Position numbers and translations under genes: made by a program | In this document: one piece after another, positions 33,325 through 42,761 of the stretch | Layout: each line of letters begins with the position of its first letter | Numbering within the stretch: the stretch's first letter is position 1 | The notes under the pieces: generated by a model | The model's database searches: none | What the model saw: only the letters and a program-made list of their open reading frames with translations | What the model was told of the DNA's origin: nothing | Source: Altererythrobacter sp. B11 | Lineage (GTDB): Bacteria > Pseudomonadota > Alphaproteobacteria > Sphingomonadales > Sphingomonadaceae | Assembly (NCBI RefSeq): GCF_003569745.1 | Contig: NZ_AP018498.1 | Location: 3,263,001 to 3,327,000 of the forward strand | Direction: 5' to 3' | DNA length: 64,000 bases

Positions 33325-34742
33325 TCCGCGGCCTGCGGGAGCCCTGGTGCCGCCAGCGTCGCTGCGCGCGCAAGCAGCACCGCAACGGCGCAGGACGCGA
33401 GGCGGGTGCGCAGTGAATCCGCCCGGCTGGTCAACACGATCGGCACGCGGGCACCGAGGACCACGCCGGCCGCATCGGCATTGCCCAGAAAGGTGAGCTG
33501 CTTGGCGAGCATGTTGCCGGCCTCGATATTGGGGACCAGCAGGACATCGGCGCACCCTGCGACGGGCGAAACGATGCCCTTCTCCCTCGCCGCTTCGACG
33601 CTCACTGCGTTATCGAGCGCAAGCGGGCCGTCGAGGATGGCGCCCTCGATTTGCCCGCGATCGGCCATCTTGCAAAGCGCGGCGGCGTCCAGAGTCGCGG
33701 GCATGGCCGGATTGACCGTCTCGACCGCGCCCAGAATAGCCACCTTGGGAGTGGCGATGCCGATCACTTTCGCAAGGTCCACCGCATTGCGCACAATGTC
33801 CGCCTTGGCATCGAGATCGGGCGCAATGTTGATCGCCGCATCCGTGATAATCAGTGGTTCCGCACGGCCCGGCACGTCCATCACATAGGCATGGCTGATC
33901 CGGCGTTCAGTCCTAAGCCCGTTCTCGCGGCAGACCACCGCTCCCATCAACTCATCGGTGTGCAGGGCACCTTTCATGAGCAGCTTCGCCTTGCCATCCC
34001 GCACCATCGCCACTGCCGTGTGGGCGGCGGCGTGGCTATGCGGTGCGTCGACGAGTTCGAAGGCCGAAATGTCGGCGCCGGCCTCTTGAGCCGCGGCCTC
34101 GATCCGGCGGCGCGGGCCCACAAGGATGGGCATGACGATGCCCGCGTCGTGCGCCTCAATCGCCGCAGCGATCGCCGCAGGGTCGCAGGGATGCACGACC
34201 GCAGTCGGCAAGGGAGTGCCACCTCGCACCCGCTCGAGGAGGCGCCGGTAGTGTTCGTGCGTGGCAAGGCGAAAATCGGGCAGCTCCACCCGACGCCGCC
34301 GCACTTTCTCGGCCGGGGCGATAACTTCAGCCTCGCCGGTGATCACTTCTTCGCCAAGCTGGTTGGTGCAGCGGCAGTCGAGGATCACGATCTGCTTGTC
34401 CGGCCGCTTTTCCTTCACCACGACGGTGGCCGTGATCTCGTCGCCCAGACCCACCGGCCGGCGAAAGCGGAAGCTCTGGTCGAGGTAGATTGTCCCCGGC
34501 CCCGGCAACTGAGTGCCGAGCACCGCCGAAATAAGGCCCCCGCCCCACATGCCATGCGCAATCACGCGATGAAACATGTCGGTCGCCGCATAGTCCGGGT
34601 CCAGATGAGCCGGATTGACGTCTCCCGAGACCAGCGCGAAGAGCTTGATGTCTTCGGCCGTCAAGGTGCGGGAGATGCTCGCGCTGTCGCCGAGCTTGAG
34701 CTCGTCGAAGGTTCGGTTTTCGATATAGTTGGGATCGTTCAT
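33321..34742 (-). CDS. Bifunctional MaoC enoyl-CoA hydratase / phosphate acetyltransferase
   Basis: 473 aa. Residues about 10-150 are a MaoC-like hot-dog hydratase (FALVSGDVNPAHLDPDYA, VIAHGMWGGGLISAVLG, carrying the Asp/His dyad). Residues about 160-465 are a phosphate acetyl/butyryltransferase (AHTAVAMVRDGKAKLLMKG, ISHAYVMDVPG, NPAMPATLDAAAL, VAGCADVLLVPNIEAGN). It lies 3 bp after phaC and overlaps ackA. It could make (R)-3-hydroxyacyl-CoA for polymer synthesis and exchange acyl-CoA with acyl phosphate. Confidence 0.92.
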   Translation of the reverse strand: MNDPNYIENRTFDELKLGDSASISRTLTAEDIKLFALVSGDVNPAHLDPDYAATDMFHRVIAHGMWGGGLISAVLGTQLPGPGTIYLDQSFRFRRPVGLGDEITATVVVKEKRPDKQIVILDCRCTNQLGEEVITGEAEVIAPAEKVRRRRVELPDFRLATHEHYRRLLERVRGGTPLPTAVVHPCDPAAIAAAIEAHDAGIVMPILVGPRRRIEAAAQEAGADISAFELVDAPHSHAAAHTAVAMVRDGKAKLLMKGALHTDELMGAVVCRENGLRTERRISHAYVMDVPGRAEPLIITDAAINIAPDLDAKADIVRNAVDLAKVIGIATPKVAILGAVETVNPAMPATLDAAALCKMADRGQIEGAILDGPLALDNAVSVEAAREKGIVSPVAGCADVLLVPNIEAGNMLAKQLTFLGNADAAGVVLGARVPIVLTSRADSLRTRLASCAVAVLLARAATLAAPGLPQAAE

Positions 34743-34745
34743 GGC

Positions 34746-36491
34746 TCAGCGCTCCAGCACATAGCGGCCGGGCGCATTACAAAGAGGCGCATAACCCGCC
34801 TCTGCATTGCCCAGGCGCGGCGGCGGCACCGGGCCGCCGCTGTGATCGCCGAGCCAGGTGCCCCAGGCTGGCCACCAGCTTCCCTCCTCGCTCGCCGCGC
34901 GCTGCAGCCACTCATCGGGATCGATCGCGACCGTGTCAGCTGCTCGCGTGTAGCGCTGATAGTGCCGATGGGGGTGACCGGGCTCTGACACGATGCCCGC
35001 ATTGTGACCTCCGCTGGTGAGGACGAAGGTCACCTCCGCATCGCTGAGCATGTGGATCTTGTGCACGGAACGCCACGGCGCCACATGGTCGCGCTCCGTC
35101 CCGACGACGAACATCGGCTGGCGCAGCGACGACAGTGTGATGGTGTGGCCGTCCACGCGGAAATGCCCCTTCGCAAGCTCATTATCCAGATACATGCGGC
35201 GCAGATATTCGCTGTGCATGGCATAGGGCATGCGCGTTCCGTCCGCGTTCCATGCCATCAGATCGGTCATCGGCGCGCGCTCGCCCATCAGATAAGTGTT
35301 GAGCATGCGCGACCAGATGAGGTCGTTGGACCGCAGCATCTGGAAGGCGCCGCCCATCTGATCCGTATCCAGATATCCCCGGCTCCACATGGCGCCTTCG
35401 AGCAGGTTGATCTGCGCCTCGTCGATGAACAGGGCGAGTTCTCCCGGCTCCGAAAAGTCGGTCTGCGCGGCCAGCAGTGTTATCGTCTTGAACCGCGCGT
35501 CCTGACGCCGCGCAAGTTCGGCCCCGGCAATGCTGAGCAGCGTCCCGCCGAGGCAATAGCCGGCTCCATGCACCTGATTGGCACCCGTGATCGCACACAC
35601 CGCATCAAGCGCGGACAGCGGACCCAGCCGCAGATAGTCGTCCATGTCCAGATCGCGATCCTGCGCATCCGGATTGTGCCAGCTGATCATGAAGACAGTG
35701 AAGCCCTGCCCGGTCAGCCAGCGCACCAGCGAATTCCCGGGCGACAGGTCGAGAATGTAGTATTTCATGATCCACGCCGGAACGATCAGCACCGGCTCGG
35801 GCCGGACGGTATTCGTGGTCGCCTCATACTGGATCAGCTCGATCAGATCGTTGCGATAGACCACCTTGCCTGGCGTCGCGGCGACTTTCTCGCCGACGGG
35901 GAAAGCCTCTGTACCAGCCGGTGGCTGGCCACGCATCTGCCGCTCCATGTCTTCCAGGAACAGCCGCGCGCCCTCGACGAGACAATGGCCGCCCGTTTCG
36001 GCTATGCGGCGCTGGAGCACCGGATTGGTGGCGATGAAATTGGTCGGTGCGACCATGTCGAGCAGCTGGCGGGAGACGAACTCCACCACCTCCTCATGGT
36101 GGCGGGTCACGCCGGGGACCTCCGTCGTCGCCGCGTGCCACCATTGCTGGCCCAGCAAAAAACTCTGTGCAAGGAGGTCGAAAGGCGGTTGCATCCATGC
36201 CGCATCGTCAAAGCGATGATCCTGCGGCAGCGGCACAATAGCCGGCGTCCCCGCCTTGCCCGCGCGGCTTCGCGCGACATAGTCCGTCAGGCGCATCACC
36301 TTCCGGCCCGATTTGGCAGAAAGCTGCAGCTGCTTGCCCGGAGCCGTCGCCAAATGGACAAGCCAGTCAAACCACGATTGGGCCAGAGTAATCGGACTCA
36401 GCCCATGAGTCCCCTGGGCCACCATGCTCATGGCCAGGCGGTCGAGCGTACCGGCCAGTCCGTCTAGCGGATCATGAGTATCGGGTTCCAT
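34746..36491 (-). CDS. phaC: Poly(3-hydroxyalkanoate) synthase
   Basis: 581 aa from the ATG at 36491, supported by GGGAGG 5 nt upstream. PhaC N-terminal domain followed by an alpha/beta-hydrolase. The lipase-like box is GYCLGG, with nucleophile Cys313; Asp (GTERDHVAPW) and His (SGGHNAG) complete the triad. Length suggests class I (single-subunit, short-chain monomers). It polymerises hydroxyacyl-CoA into storage granules. First gene of the three-gene carbon-storage/acetate unit. Confidence 0.92.
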   Translation of the reverse strand: MEPDTHDPLDGLAGTLDRLAMSMVAQGTHGLSPITLAQSWFDWLVHLATAPGKQLQLSAKSGRKVMRLTDYVARSRAGKAGTPAIVPLPQDHRFDDAAWMQPPFDLLAQSFLLGQQWWHAATTEVPGVTRHHEEVVEFVSRQLLDMVAPTNFIATNPVLQRRIAETGGHCLVEGARLFLEDMERQMRGQPPAGTEAFPVGEKVAATPGKVVYRNDLIELIQYEATTNTVRPEPVLIVPAWIMKYYILDLSPGNSLVRWLTGQGFTVFMISWHNPDAQDRDLDMDDYLRLGPLSALDAVCAITGANQVHGAGYCLGGTLLSIAGAELARRQDARFKTITLLAAQTDFSEPGELALFIDEAQINLLEGAMWSRGYLDTDQMGGAFQMLRSNDLIWSRMLNTYLMGERAPMTDLMAWNADGTRMPYAMHSEYLRRMYLDNELAKGHFRVDGHTITLSSLRQPMFVVGTERDHVAPWRSVHKIHMLSDAEVTFVLTSGGHNAGIVSEPGHPHRHYQRYTRAADTVAIDPDEWLQRAASEEGSWWPAWGTWLGDHSGGPVPPPRLGNAEAGYAPLCNAPGRYVLER

Positions 36492-36651
36492 AGCGGCCTC
36501 CCTGTGGCGGATCGTGCGGACGAGATCATGGCCTGTGTCGCGGGCGGTGGCTACGGGCGTCCTCGCGCAGCTCTGCCGCCCGATGCGAAAGACGTCGTTG
36601 ACGCAGCGCAATGGCGCGGCGTGAGCAGCTCAGGCGCTAACGCCGAAGGAC

Positions 36652-37476
36652 CTATCCTGCATAGTCCGTGGCGCGATGAAACATGCGCACGACACGGCGG
36701 CGGAACTCCTGCCGCCGCTCAAACTTGCCGGGGGCGGCGGAACGGACCACCGCCTCGCAACCCTCCGCGAAGGCGACGGCCTCCGCATCCTCTGCACAGC
36801 GAGCGAGCCACTGTGCCGATGTCGCGAGCGCGCGATGGTGAATGGCTGAAGCCTGCTGACACAGCGCCGGCATGTCGTCACTGCAGCCCATAGCGAGAGC
36901 GAGATAGGCGATATAGTCGGGGTGCCAGACCTCGTCGGGGACGCTCATCTCGTCCGCGCTCGGAACAGTGTCCGCGAAAATTTCGCAGCCATTGCCATCG
37001 ATGAAGGGCTGGTCGGTCGTCGGGAAGCAGGACCGCGAGAAGCTGCCAAAGGCTCGCTCGACGTCGGGCGCTCCGGCAAGGCCTTTGCGATAGATGATCC
37101 CCAAATATTTGCAGGCATAGGGGCCGGTGCCAACATCGTCCGATTCACAGACCTGCAGCATCCTGTCCCTGGATTTTCGATAGTCGCGAAGCGTCTTATT
37201 GAGGAAGTAGATCTTGCCGGCCTCGTAGCAGCCGCCCATCTGAAACCCTGCCGCGCATGAGGCTTCATAGGCGGCGAGCGCCCCCGGGGCATCCCCACGT
37301 CGTTCAGCAGCCACGCCCGCTCTCCAGCAGCTGTCAACATTCGCGTCCTGCTCGCAAGCGGAGGCCAGGGGGCCATTTGCCGCAGCTTCCGAAAGAGGCC
37401 CCGGTTGCGCGATCGCCGGGCCCGAGATGGCCACCAGGCTTATCATCACCGCGAAAACCATCCTCAAGAAGCGCAT
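36652..37476 (-). CDS. Exported Cys-rich Sel1-like repeat protein
   Basis: 274 aa. Signal peptide (VFAVMISLVAISGPAIAQ). The rest has repeating Cys-paired helices resembling Sel1/HcpA units: ACEQDANVDSCWRAGVAAE, SCAAGFQMGGCYEAGKIYF and VCESDDVGTGPYACKYLGI. The paired cysteines probably form disulfides between repeat helices in the periplasm. Function unknown; such proteins usually bind other proteins. Divergent from the gene at 37575. Confidence 0.7.
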   Translation of the reverse strand: MRFLRMVFAVMISLVAISGPAIAQPGPLSEAAANGPLASACEQDANVDSCWRAGVAAERRGDAPGALAAYEASCAAGFQMGGCYEAGKIYFLNKTLRDYRKSRDRMLQVCESDDVGTGPYACKYLGIIYRKGLAGAPDVERAFGSFSRSCFPTTDQPFIDGNGCEIFADTVPSADEMSVPDEVWHPDYIAYLALAMGCSDDMPALCQQASAIHHRALATSAQWLARCAEDAEAVAFAEGCEAVVRSAAPGKFERRQEFRRRVVRMFHRATDYAG

Positions 37477-37574
37477 GCTTGTCTTTCCCTAGCGTCGGCG
37501 CGAAATGGCAGATGCACTTCGCTTTTTGCCCCAGGCGCTATGGAAGAAAACCATATGCGCTCTAAAAGCAATGC

Positions 37575-38264
37575 ATGCTGATCTCACCCTTCGGACGCTC
37601 TGTGGTCCTGTGCTTCTTCGCAAGTCTCGTCCCTGCTGCCCCCGCTCTCGCCCAGGAACCGCCGGAAGCTGCACCGGCTCCTGCTGCAGACCCTGCTGTT
37701 GGAGATTATGCTGCAGCAGAGATGGAGCTGGTCGCCGGCCTCCGCCTCAATCCCGATGGGACTTTCCAATACGGCCTGAGCGTCGGGTCGCTGGACGAGC
37801 AGGCCCAAGGCAACTGGCAACGCGTGGGCACAAGGATTGAACTCACCAGCGAGCCCAAGCCGGTGCCGCCGGCCATTTCCGCCGATGGGATCAAGGCTGC
37901 ACCAGGGCAGCCTTTTGCGATTAGGCTGCTCGCCCCCAACGGACAGGATGTCCCGGCGATCGATCTGCGGATCGATTTCGACACAGGCGAGCCGCTCATA
38001 TCCTATCTCGCGGGTGGCCCCTGGTCGCTGCCGTTGGACGAGAAGCGCCAGCCCCGCTCTGTCACCTTCAGCAAGCCGGCCTATCATATTGATTCCGGGC
38101 CGTTGCCGCTGCGCGCAACGGACGGGACCGTTGCAGTCTTCCGGCTGACGCCGAACGACCTCGGGGTTGTGGACCTGACGGGCGCCTATCTCGAGCAGGA
38201 TGGGGAAGACTTCGTGTTGAGGCGGTCCGAGGGTTTGCTCGCCTTCAGGCGTATCGATCGTTGA
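37575..38264 (+). CDS. Exported protein of unknown function
   Basis: 229 aa with a signal peptide (VVLCFFASLVPAAPALAQ) and a Pro/Ala-rich linker, then a beta-rich domain beginning MELVAGLRLNPDGTFQYGLSVGSLDEQAQG. No family recognised with confidence. It stands alone between the Sel1-like gene (divergent) and the M61 peptidase gene, and is probably periplasmic. Confidence 0.7.
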   Translation: MLISPFGRSVVLCFFASLVPAAPALAQEPPEAAPAPAADPAVGDYAAAEMELVAGLRLNPDGTFQYGLSVGSLDEQAQGNWQRVGTRIELTSEPKPVPPAISADGIKAAPGQPFAIRLLAPNGQDVPAIDLRIDFDTGEPLISYLAGGPWSLPLDEKRQPRSVTFSKPAYHIDSGPLPLRATDGTVAVFRLTPNDLGVVDLTGAYLEQDGEDFVLRRSEGLLAFRRIDR

Positions 38265-38388
38265 ACCTAAGTCGGCTTGCCGGGTGGACATCTATCCCGG
38301 CAGATTTGCCGAGGTGCTCACCCAGGCCGCACACACTTCATCTTTCATGCAGGCATCCCGCGGCTGACAGCGTTTAAGGAGCCTATCG

Positions 38389-40296
38389 ATGCGTCTGTTC
38401 AGGCCGCTTATCCTACCACTCCTGGCCTCAGCCCTTCTCTCGGTGCCCGTTGGCGCTCAAGCCGAAACCGGACCTAGCTATGTGCAGCCGACGCCGGCTG
38501 TCCCGCCCCCGATCGATCACGCATTCGCGGGCACTATCGAGCTTGATGTGGACGCGACCGACATCCGGCGCCGCATCTTCTCCGTGCACCAGCGGATCCC
38601 TGTCGCCGCGGGCGCCATCACCCTCCTGTATCCCCGATGGGAACCAGCCAGCCACGGGCCGAGCCTCACCGTTACCGACCTGGCCGGCCTGACCATCGAG
38701 GCCGAGGGGCGCCGGCTCGCGTGGCGGCGCGATCCGTATGAGCCGCACGCATTCCACCTGGATGTGCCGCCTGGCACAAAGGCAATCGATGTGCGCTTCC
38801 AGATGGTTGCAGGGGACGCGCTGCTGACACCGGACGTGGTGGCCGTGCCATGGCAGCGGCTGACCCTCTATCCTGCAGGGTGGTACGCCCGGAACATCCC
38901 CGTCTCGGCCAGGCTGACCTTGCCCGGCGGGTTCCGCCCCTTCACCGCGCTGAATGTCAGGGACAGCGAAGGCCCGATCGTTCGCTTTGAACCGACGTCG
39001 CTCGAAATCCTGCTCGACGCGCCGGTGCTGGCGGGACGCTACACGGCGCAAGTGCCGCTTACCGCGCCCGGCCCCGGCGCGGTGTCACTCGACATTGTGG
39101 CCCTGCGGACGGGCGATCTCACCGTCCCAGAGGCGCGAATTGCCGAGATAAAGAGGCTTATCGTGCAGATGCGCGCCGTCTTCGGAGCGACACCCTTCGC
39201 ACAGTATCACATTCTTGCGCGGCTCAGCGACGATGGCTCATCGGGCGGAACCGAGCATCGGACATCGAGCGAGAACGGCCTTGCCTCATCGCATTTCCGC
39301 GACTGGCAGGCCGAAATCCTGTCGCGCGACCTTATCGCGCACGAGATCGTCCATGCCTGGAACGGCTTCTACCGCACGCCCGCCGATCTCTGGGCACCCA
39401 CGCCAAATGTTCCGGTCGCGGGGAGCCTGCTGTGGGTGTATGAAGGACAGACGGAGTTCTGGGGGCGCGTGCTGGCCACACGAGCGGGGCAGTTCACGCC
39501 CGCCGAGCTGCGGGACCGACTAGCGCTCGAAGCCGCCGAAATTGCCGCGCGACCAGGGCGGGAATGGCGCCCATTGTCCGACGACGTAAACTATCCCTCC
39601 TTCATGTTGCGCCAGCCCGTTCCCTGGCGGGATTGGCAGCGGCGGCGAGATTACTATTCCGAAGGCGTGATGCTGTGGCTCGCTGTGGACGCCGAATTGC
39701 GCGAACGCAGCGGCGGCACGCGCAGCATCGACGATTTCGCGCACAGTTTCTTTGCCGGCGCGACTCCGGATGCGCCGAGCCGCACCTATACCTTTGCCGA
39801 TCTGTGCAAAGCGCTCAATCAAGTGGCGCCGGGCGACTGGGCGGGCTTTCTGCGGAGCTGGCTTGACGGACATGCCGAGCTCGACACGACAAGCGGACTG
39901 GTGCGGCACGGTTGGCGGTTGGTTTTCACCGACATCCCAACGGCAGCCTTCCGCGCGAATGAGAACGAAGGCGGCGTCGTGGATCTCAGCTACTCGATAG
40001 GCCTGACAGCGCGCAGCGACGGCACGATCCGGGCGGTGTCATGGGACAGCCCCTCCTTCGAGGCAGGATTGCGGCCGGGAGTCCGTATCCTCGCGGTCAA
40101 CGGAACGCCATATGGACGCGACGTGCTGCTGGCAGCAGTCCGCGATGCTGCGAACCATCCGGTCGTGCTGACCGTCGAGCAGGATGGCGAGCAAAGGGAA
40201 ACGCCGATACGCTATGTGGGCACCTTGCGGTATCCGCGGCTTGATCGCATTCCAGGCCGGCCCGATACGCTTGCCGCCCTTCTGACGGCGCGCTGA
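38389..40296 (+). CDS. M61 glycyl-aminopeptidase-type metallopeptidase
   Basis: 635 aa. Signal peptide (LILPLLASALLSVPVGAQA). An N-terminal beta domain precedes the gluzincin core: H318-E-I-V-H322 (LIAHEIVHAWNGFYRT) with the third ligand Glu in WVYEGQTEFWG. A C-terminal PDZ domain (VSWDSPSFEAGLRPGVRILAVNG) is typical of M61. Expected to be a periplasmic zinc peptidase preferring N-terminal Gly or Ala. Preceded by AAGGAG near the ATG. Confidence 0.9.
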   Translation: MRLFRPLILPLLASALLSVPVGAQAETGPSYVQPTPAVPPPIDHAFAGTIELDVDATDIRRRIFSVHQRIPVAAGAITLLYPRWEPASHGPSLTVTDLAGLTIEAEGRRLAWRRDPYEPHAFHLDVPPGTKAIDVRFQMVAGDALLTPDVVAVPWQRLTLYPAGWYARNIPVSARLTLPGGFRPFTALNVRDSEGPIVRFEPTSLEILLDAPVLAGRYTAQVPLTAPGPGAVSLDIVALRTGDLTVPEARIAEIKRLIVQMRAVFGATPFAQYHILARLSDDGSSGGTEHRTSSENGLASSHFRDWQAEILSRDLIAHEIVHAWNGFYRTPADLWAPTPNVPVAGSLLWVYEGQTEFWGRVLATRAGQFTPAELRDRLALEAAEIAARPGREWRPLSDDVNYPSFMLRQPVPWRDWQRRRDYYSEGVMLWLAVDAELRERSGGTRSIDDFAHSFFAGATPDAPSRTYTFADLCKALNQVAPGDWAGFLRSWLDGHAELDTTSGLVRHGWRLVFTDIPTAAFRANENEGGVVDLSYSIGLTARSDGTIRAVSWDSPSFEAGLRPGVRILAVNGTPYGRDVLLAAVRDAANHPVVLTVEQDGEQRETPIRYVGTLRYPRLDRIPGRPDTLAALLTAR

Positions 40297-40368
40297 CCTT
40301 CTCCACCCGAAGAATAGAATCGTCTCGATGGTGGCGCCCACCCCCCGCCGAGACTATCTCCCGCGATA

Positions 40369-42354
40369 GTGCCGACGCTCCTTACCCTTTGCGTGAACGC
40401 CCTGCCCCCGCGGGCGCGACGAATGCTGGTGCGCGCGGATCCGGGAATGTTGCGAACCGCCCGCGGATCGCGCGCGATGCTTGCCTTCCTGCTGACGCTC
40501 GCAGTCACCTTTTCGATCGGCGAGGCGGTCGGTGTACCGGTCACGGCCTTTCTCATCGCCTTTCCGGTGACGGTCTTCTGCTGTGCGGCAATCAGCGATG
40601 ACGAAACCCGCGCACGCATCGGCAAGATTGCAGCGCTCTCCGCTTCGGCAGGCGCGATGTTCACACTCTCCGCGCTGCTTCACACGAGCTGGGTCAATCA
40701 TCTGGTCTTCGTCCTGGTGATCGGTGTAGCTGCCTATATGCGCCAGTATGGCGGGCCTTGGGTGCCGGCCGGGCTGGCGGCCAATGTCAGCTACTTTTTC
40801 GGCGCCTTCCTGAAGCCCGACATCCAGATGCTGCACTGGCAATGGATCGGCGTCGCGGTCGGGGCAGCCTGCGCCCTGCTGGTGCATCAGCTGGTCGTGC
40901 CGCACCGGCCCTGGCGGCGGATGCAATGGTCCGTCGGATCGATCCGGATGCGAATGGGGGCACTGCTCGCCGCCGCCGCCAGTCCCGGTGGACGGAACGA
41001 CGGCGCTCGCCTGAAGCGCGATTTGGCGCGCGTAGCCAGTGCGGTCACCATCGCGGAAGCCGAGCTGGAGAACCTTCCGGGCGGTCGTCTTGCCCACCGC
41101 CCGCTGGCCGAGGCGTTGATCGCGGTTCTGGTCCTTGCGGAACGGCTAGCCTTGCAGGTGCAGGACGCGCCGGACGGGCTCGGGGCGTCTGACGTGCGAG
41201 CGGCGCTCGAACGCCTGTCCCGCGCCCTGATCTGCTACACGCCGGTTCCGCACGAAGGCGATGTCGCTTCGATTGCCGCGGCGATCGAAGACCTCGAACG
41301 ATCGCTTCGCCTGCCGCCCGATATGGACGCGGCGAAGTCCATGGCTGCACCGCCCACTGACCGGAAGAGGCCGCATCTGCGTTCCGGCATCCAGTCGGCG
41401 GCGGCAGCCGCGCTCGCCATGGTGGGCGGCTCCATGCTTTCGCCCGATCGCTGGTACTGGGCCGTCATCACGGTGTTCGTGATGTTCACCGGCACCTATT
41501 CGCGCGGGCAAGCGCTGGCGAAATCGCTGAAGCGCGTCTTCGGAACGCTGGCCGGCATTCTCGCGGCAATGGCGCTCGTCTGGCTGCTGCACGGCAAGGT
41601 TCACATCGCGCTGGCGCTTATGCCGCTCGCGATTTTCTTCGTCTTCTATGCGTTCGTACAATCCTACACCTGGATGGCTTTCTGGATCACCGTCACCGTC
41701 GGACTGCTCTTTTTGGTGATGGGGCGCTTCACCGACACGATGATGCTCCTCAGGCTCGAGGAGACCGCCGTCGGCGCCTTGGCGGGGATCATCGTGGCAG
41801 CAATAGTTCTGCCCAAAAGCACACACACCCATGCCCCCGAACAATTCAACGACCTGTTGGACGCGACACACGCCGTGATCATTACCGCGCTCCCGCGTGC
41901 GCGGCTTGATCGGCTGCACCTCACCGCTACACTCCACGACTTCGAAGCCAAGCTATCCAGCTTGCGCGAAGCCGTGGAGCCGCTGCGATTTTTCCCGTTG
42001 GCGCGAGCCAACGACCAGCGCGATCGGATAACGCGCGAGCTCGTTCTTCTCAGCTATTGGGTTCATGAGATCGCGCTCGCGGTGCGGCAACTCGACAGCG
42101 CAGGCATCGAGCAGCCACCGCCTCAGGCGCTGCAAGCCGCTGCAGCAACGGAGAAGGTGATCGGGCGGCTGCGGGCCCCCGGCTACGACGAAACCACTAC
42201 CGCGGAGGATGACAGACCCCGGTCGATCCCGTCGGATACGGTCGATCCGCTGAAGACCATCTCGATCGCCTGCGAGGGTGCGGGCCGCGCACTGGTCAAT
42301 ATAACGCGGCTCATCACCAATCGCACTGTCCAGAGCCGCGCGTTCCGGTTTTGA
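40369..42354 (+). CDS. FUSC-family inner-membrane transporter
   Basis: 661 aa; start GTG at 40369, immediately after an in-frame TAG, no obvious ribosome binding site (an internal ATG is possible). Two sets of five or six membrane helices (residues about 35-185 and 340-490, the second with MVGGSMLSPDRWYWAVITVF and GTYSRGQALAKSLKRVFGTL) are separated by a cytoplasmic helical region. This is the fusaric acid resistance / YccS-AaeB layout. Probably exports aromatic or organic acids; the substrate is unknown. No partner periplasmic adaptor gene is adjacent. Confidence 0.82.
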   Translation: MPTLLTLCVNALPPRARRMLVRADPGMLRTARGSRAMLAFLLTLAVTFSIGEAVGVPVTAFLIAFPVTVFCCAAISDDETRARIGKIAALSASAGAMFTLSALLHTSWVNHLVFVLVIGVAAYMRQYGGPWVPAGLAANVSYFFGAFLKPDIQMLHWQWIGVAVGAACALLVHQLVVPHRPWRRMQWSVGSIRMRMGALLAAAASPGGRNDGARLKRDLARVASAVTIAEAELENLPGGRLAHRPLAEALIAVLVLAERLALQVQDAPDGLGASDVRAALERLSRALICYTPVPHEGDVASIAAAIEDLERSLRLPPDMDAAKSMAAPPTDRKRPHLRSGIQSAAAAALAMVGGSMLSPDRWYWAVITVFVMFTGTYSRGQALAKSLKRVFGTLAGILAAMALVWLLHGKVHIALALMPLAIFFVFYAFVQSYTWMAFWITVTVGLLFLVMGRFTDTMMLLRLEETAVGALAGIIVAAIVLPKSTHTHAPEQFNDLLDATHAVIITALPRARLDRLHLTATLHDFEAKLSSLREAVEPLRFFPLARANDQRDRITRELVLLSYWVHEIALAVRQLDSAGIEQPPPQALQAAAATEKVIGRLRAPGYDETTTAEDDRPRSIPSDTVDPLKTISIACEGAGRALVNITRLITNRTVQSRAFRF

Positions 42355-42638
42355 TGACGGGGTGTAACGACTAGGTGTAACTCCGATCGGTCGAGCCGTG
42401 GTTCACTGCGGCTTCCGGGGGAGAGATGACCATGAGCGCGCCTGGGCTTTGCATCCTGGTGCCCTGATCGCAGCCATCCGCGCCCTACGACCCCTTGGGA
42501 CCAAAAATACGTGAAACTGCCGAAGACCAGCCCCCCGGGCCGCCCCCGATTAACCATATCGCAACGGTGTTCGGTCAAGCCATCTTTTCAGCGATCCCGC
42601 GCGAGGGTTGAGGGTGAAGGCTCCAAAAGGGGCGTGGA
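42355..42638. other. 284-bp gap upstream of the small ORF / ammonium sensor
   Basis: No gene, repeat or RNA motif recognised. I looked for a cyclic-di-GMP riboswitch because of the downstream GGDEF/EAL gene and saw none. Confidence 0.5.
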
Positions 42639-42761
42639 ATGGGGTCGGAGACATCGGGCGGGTGGTACTGGCGACCACACAATCGGAACGCGGGCAAGGC
42701 GACGATCTATATCGCGCGCTGGCCGGATAATGTGGTGCTCATACTACTGAGGGTCGGATGA
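42639..42761 (+). CDS. Possible 40-aa leader ORF before ammonium sensor
   Basis: ATG at 42639 with AAAAGGGG upstream (8 nt spacer), 40 codons, and a TGA that overlaps the next start as ATGA (42758-42761). The peptide is Trp-rich in the middle (SGGWYWRPHNRNAGKATIYI) with a hydrophobic end. The overlap suggests translational coupling to the Amt-GGDEF-EAL gene. No homologue recognised; it could be a chance frame. Confidence 0.4.
   Translation: MGSETSGGWYWRPHNRNAGKATIYIARWPDNVVLILLRVG

Noticed and set aside
42355-42638. Cyclic-di-GMP riboswitch before the GGDEF/EAL gene
   Set aside because: No GEMM-type conserved core seen.
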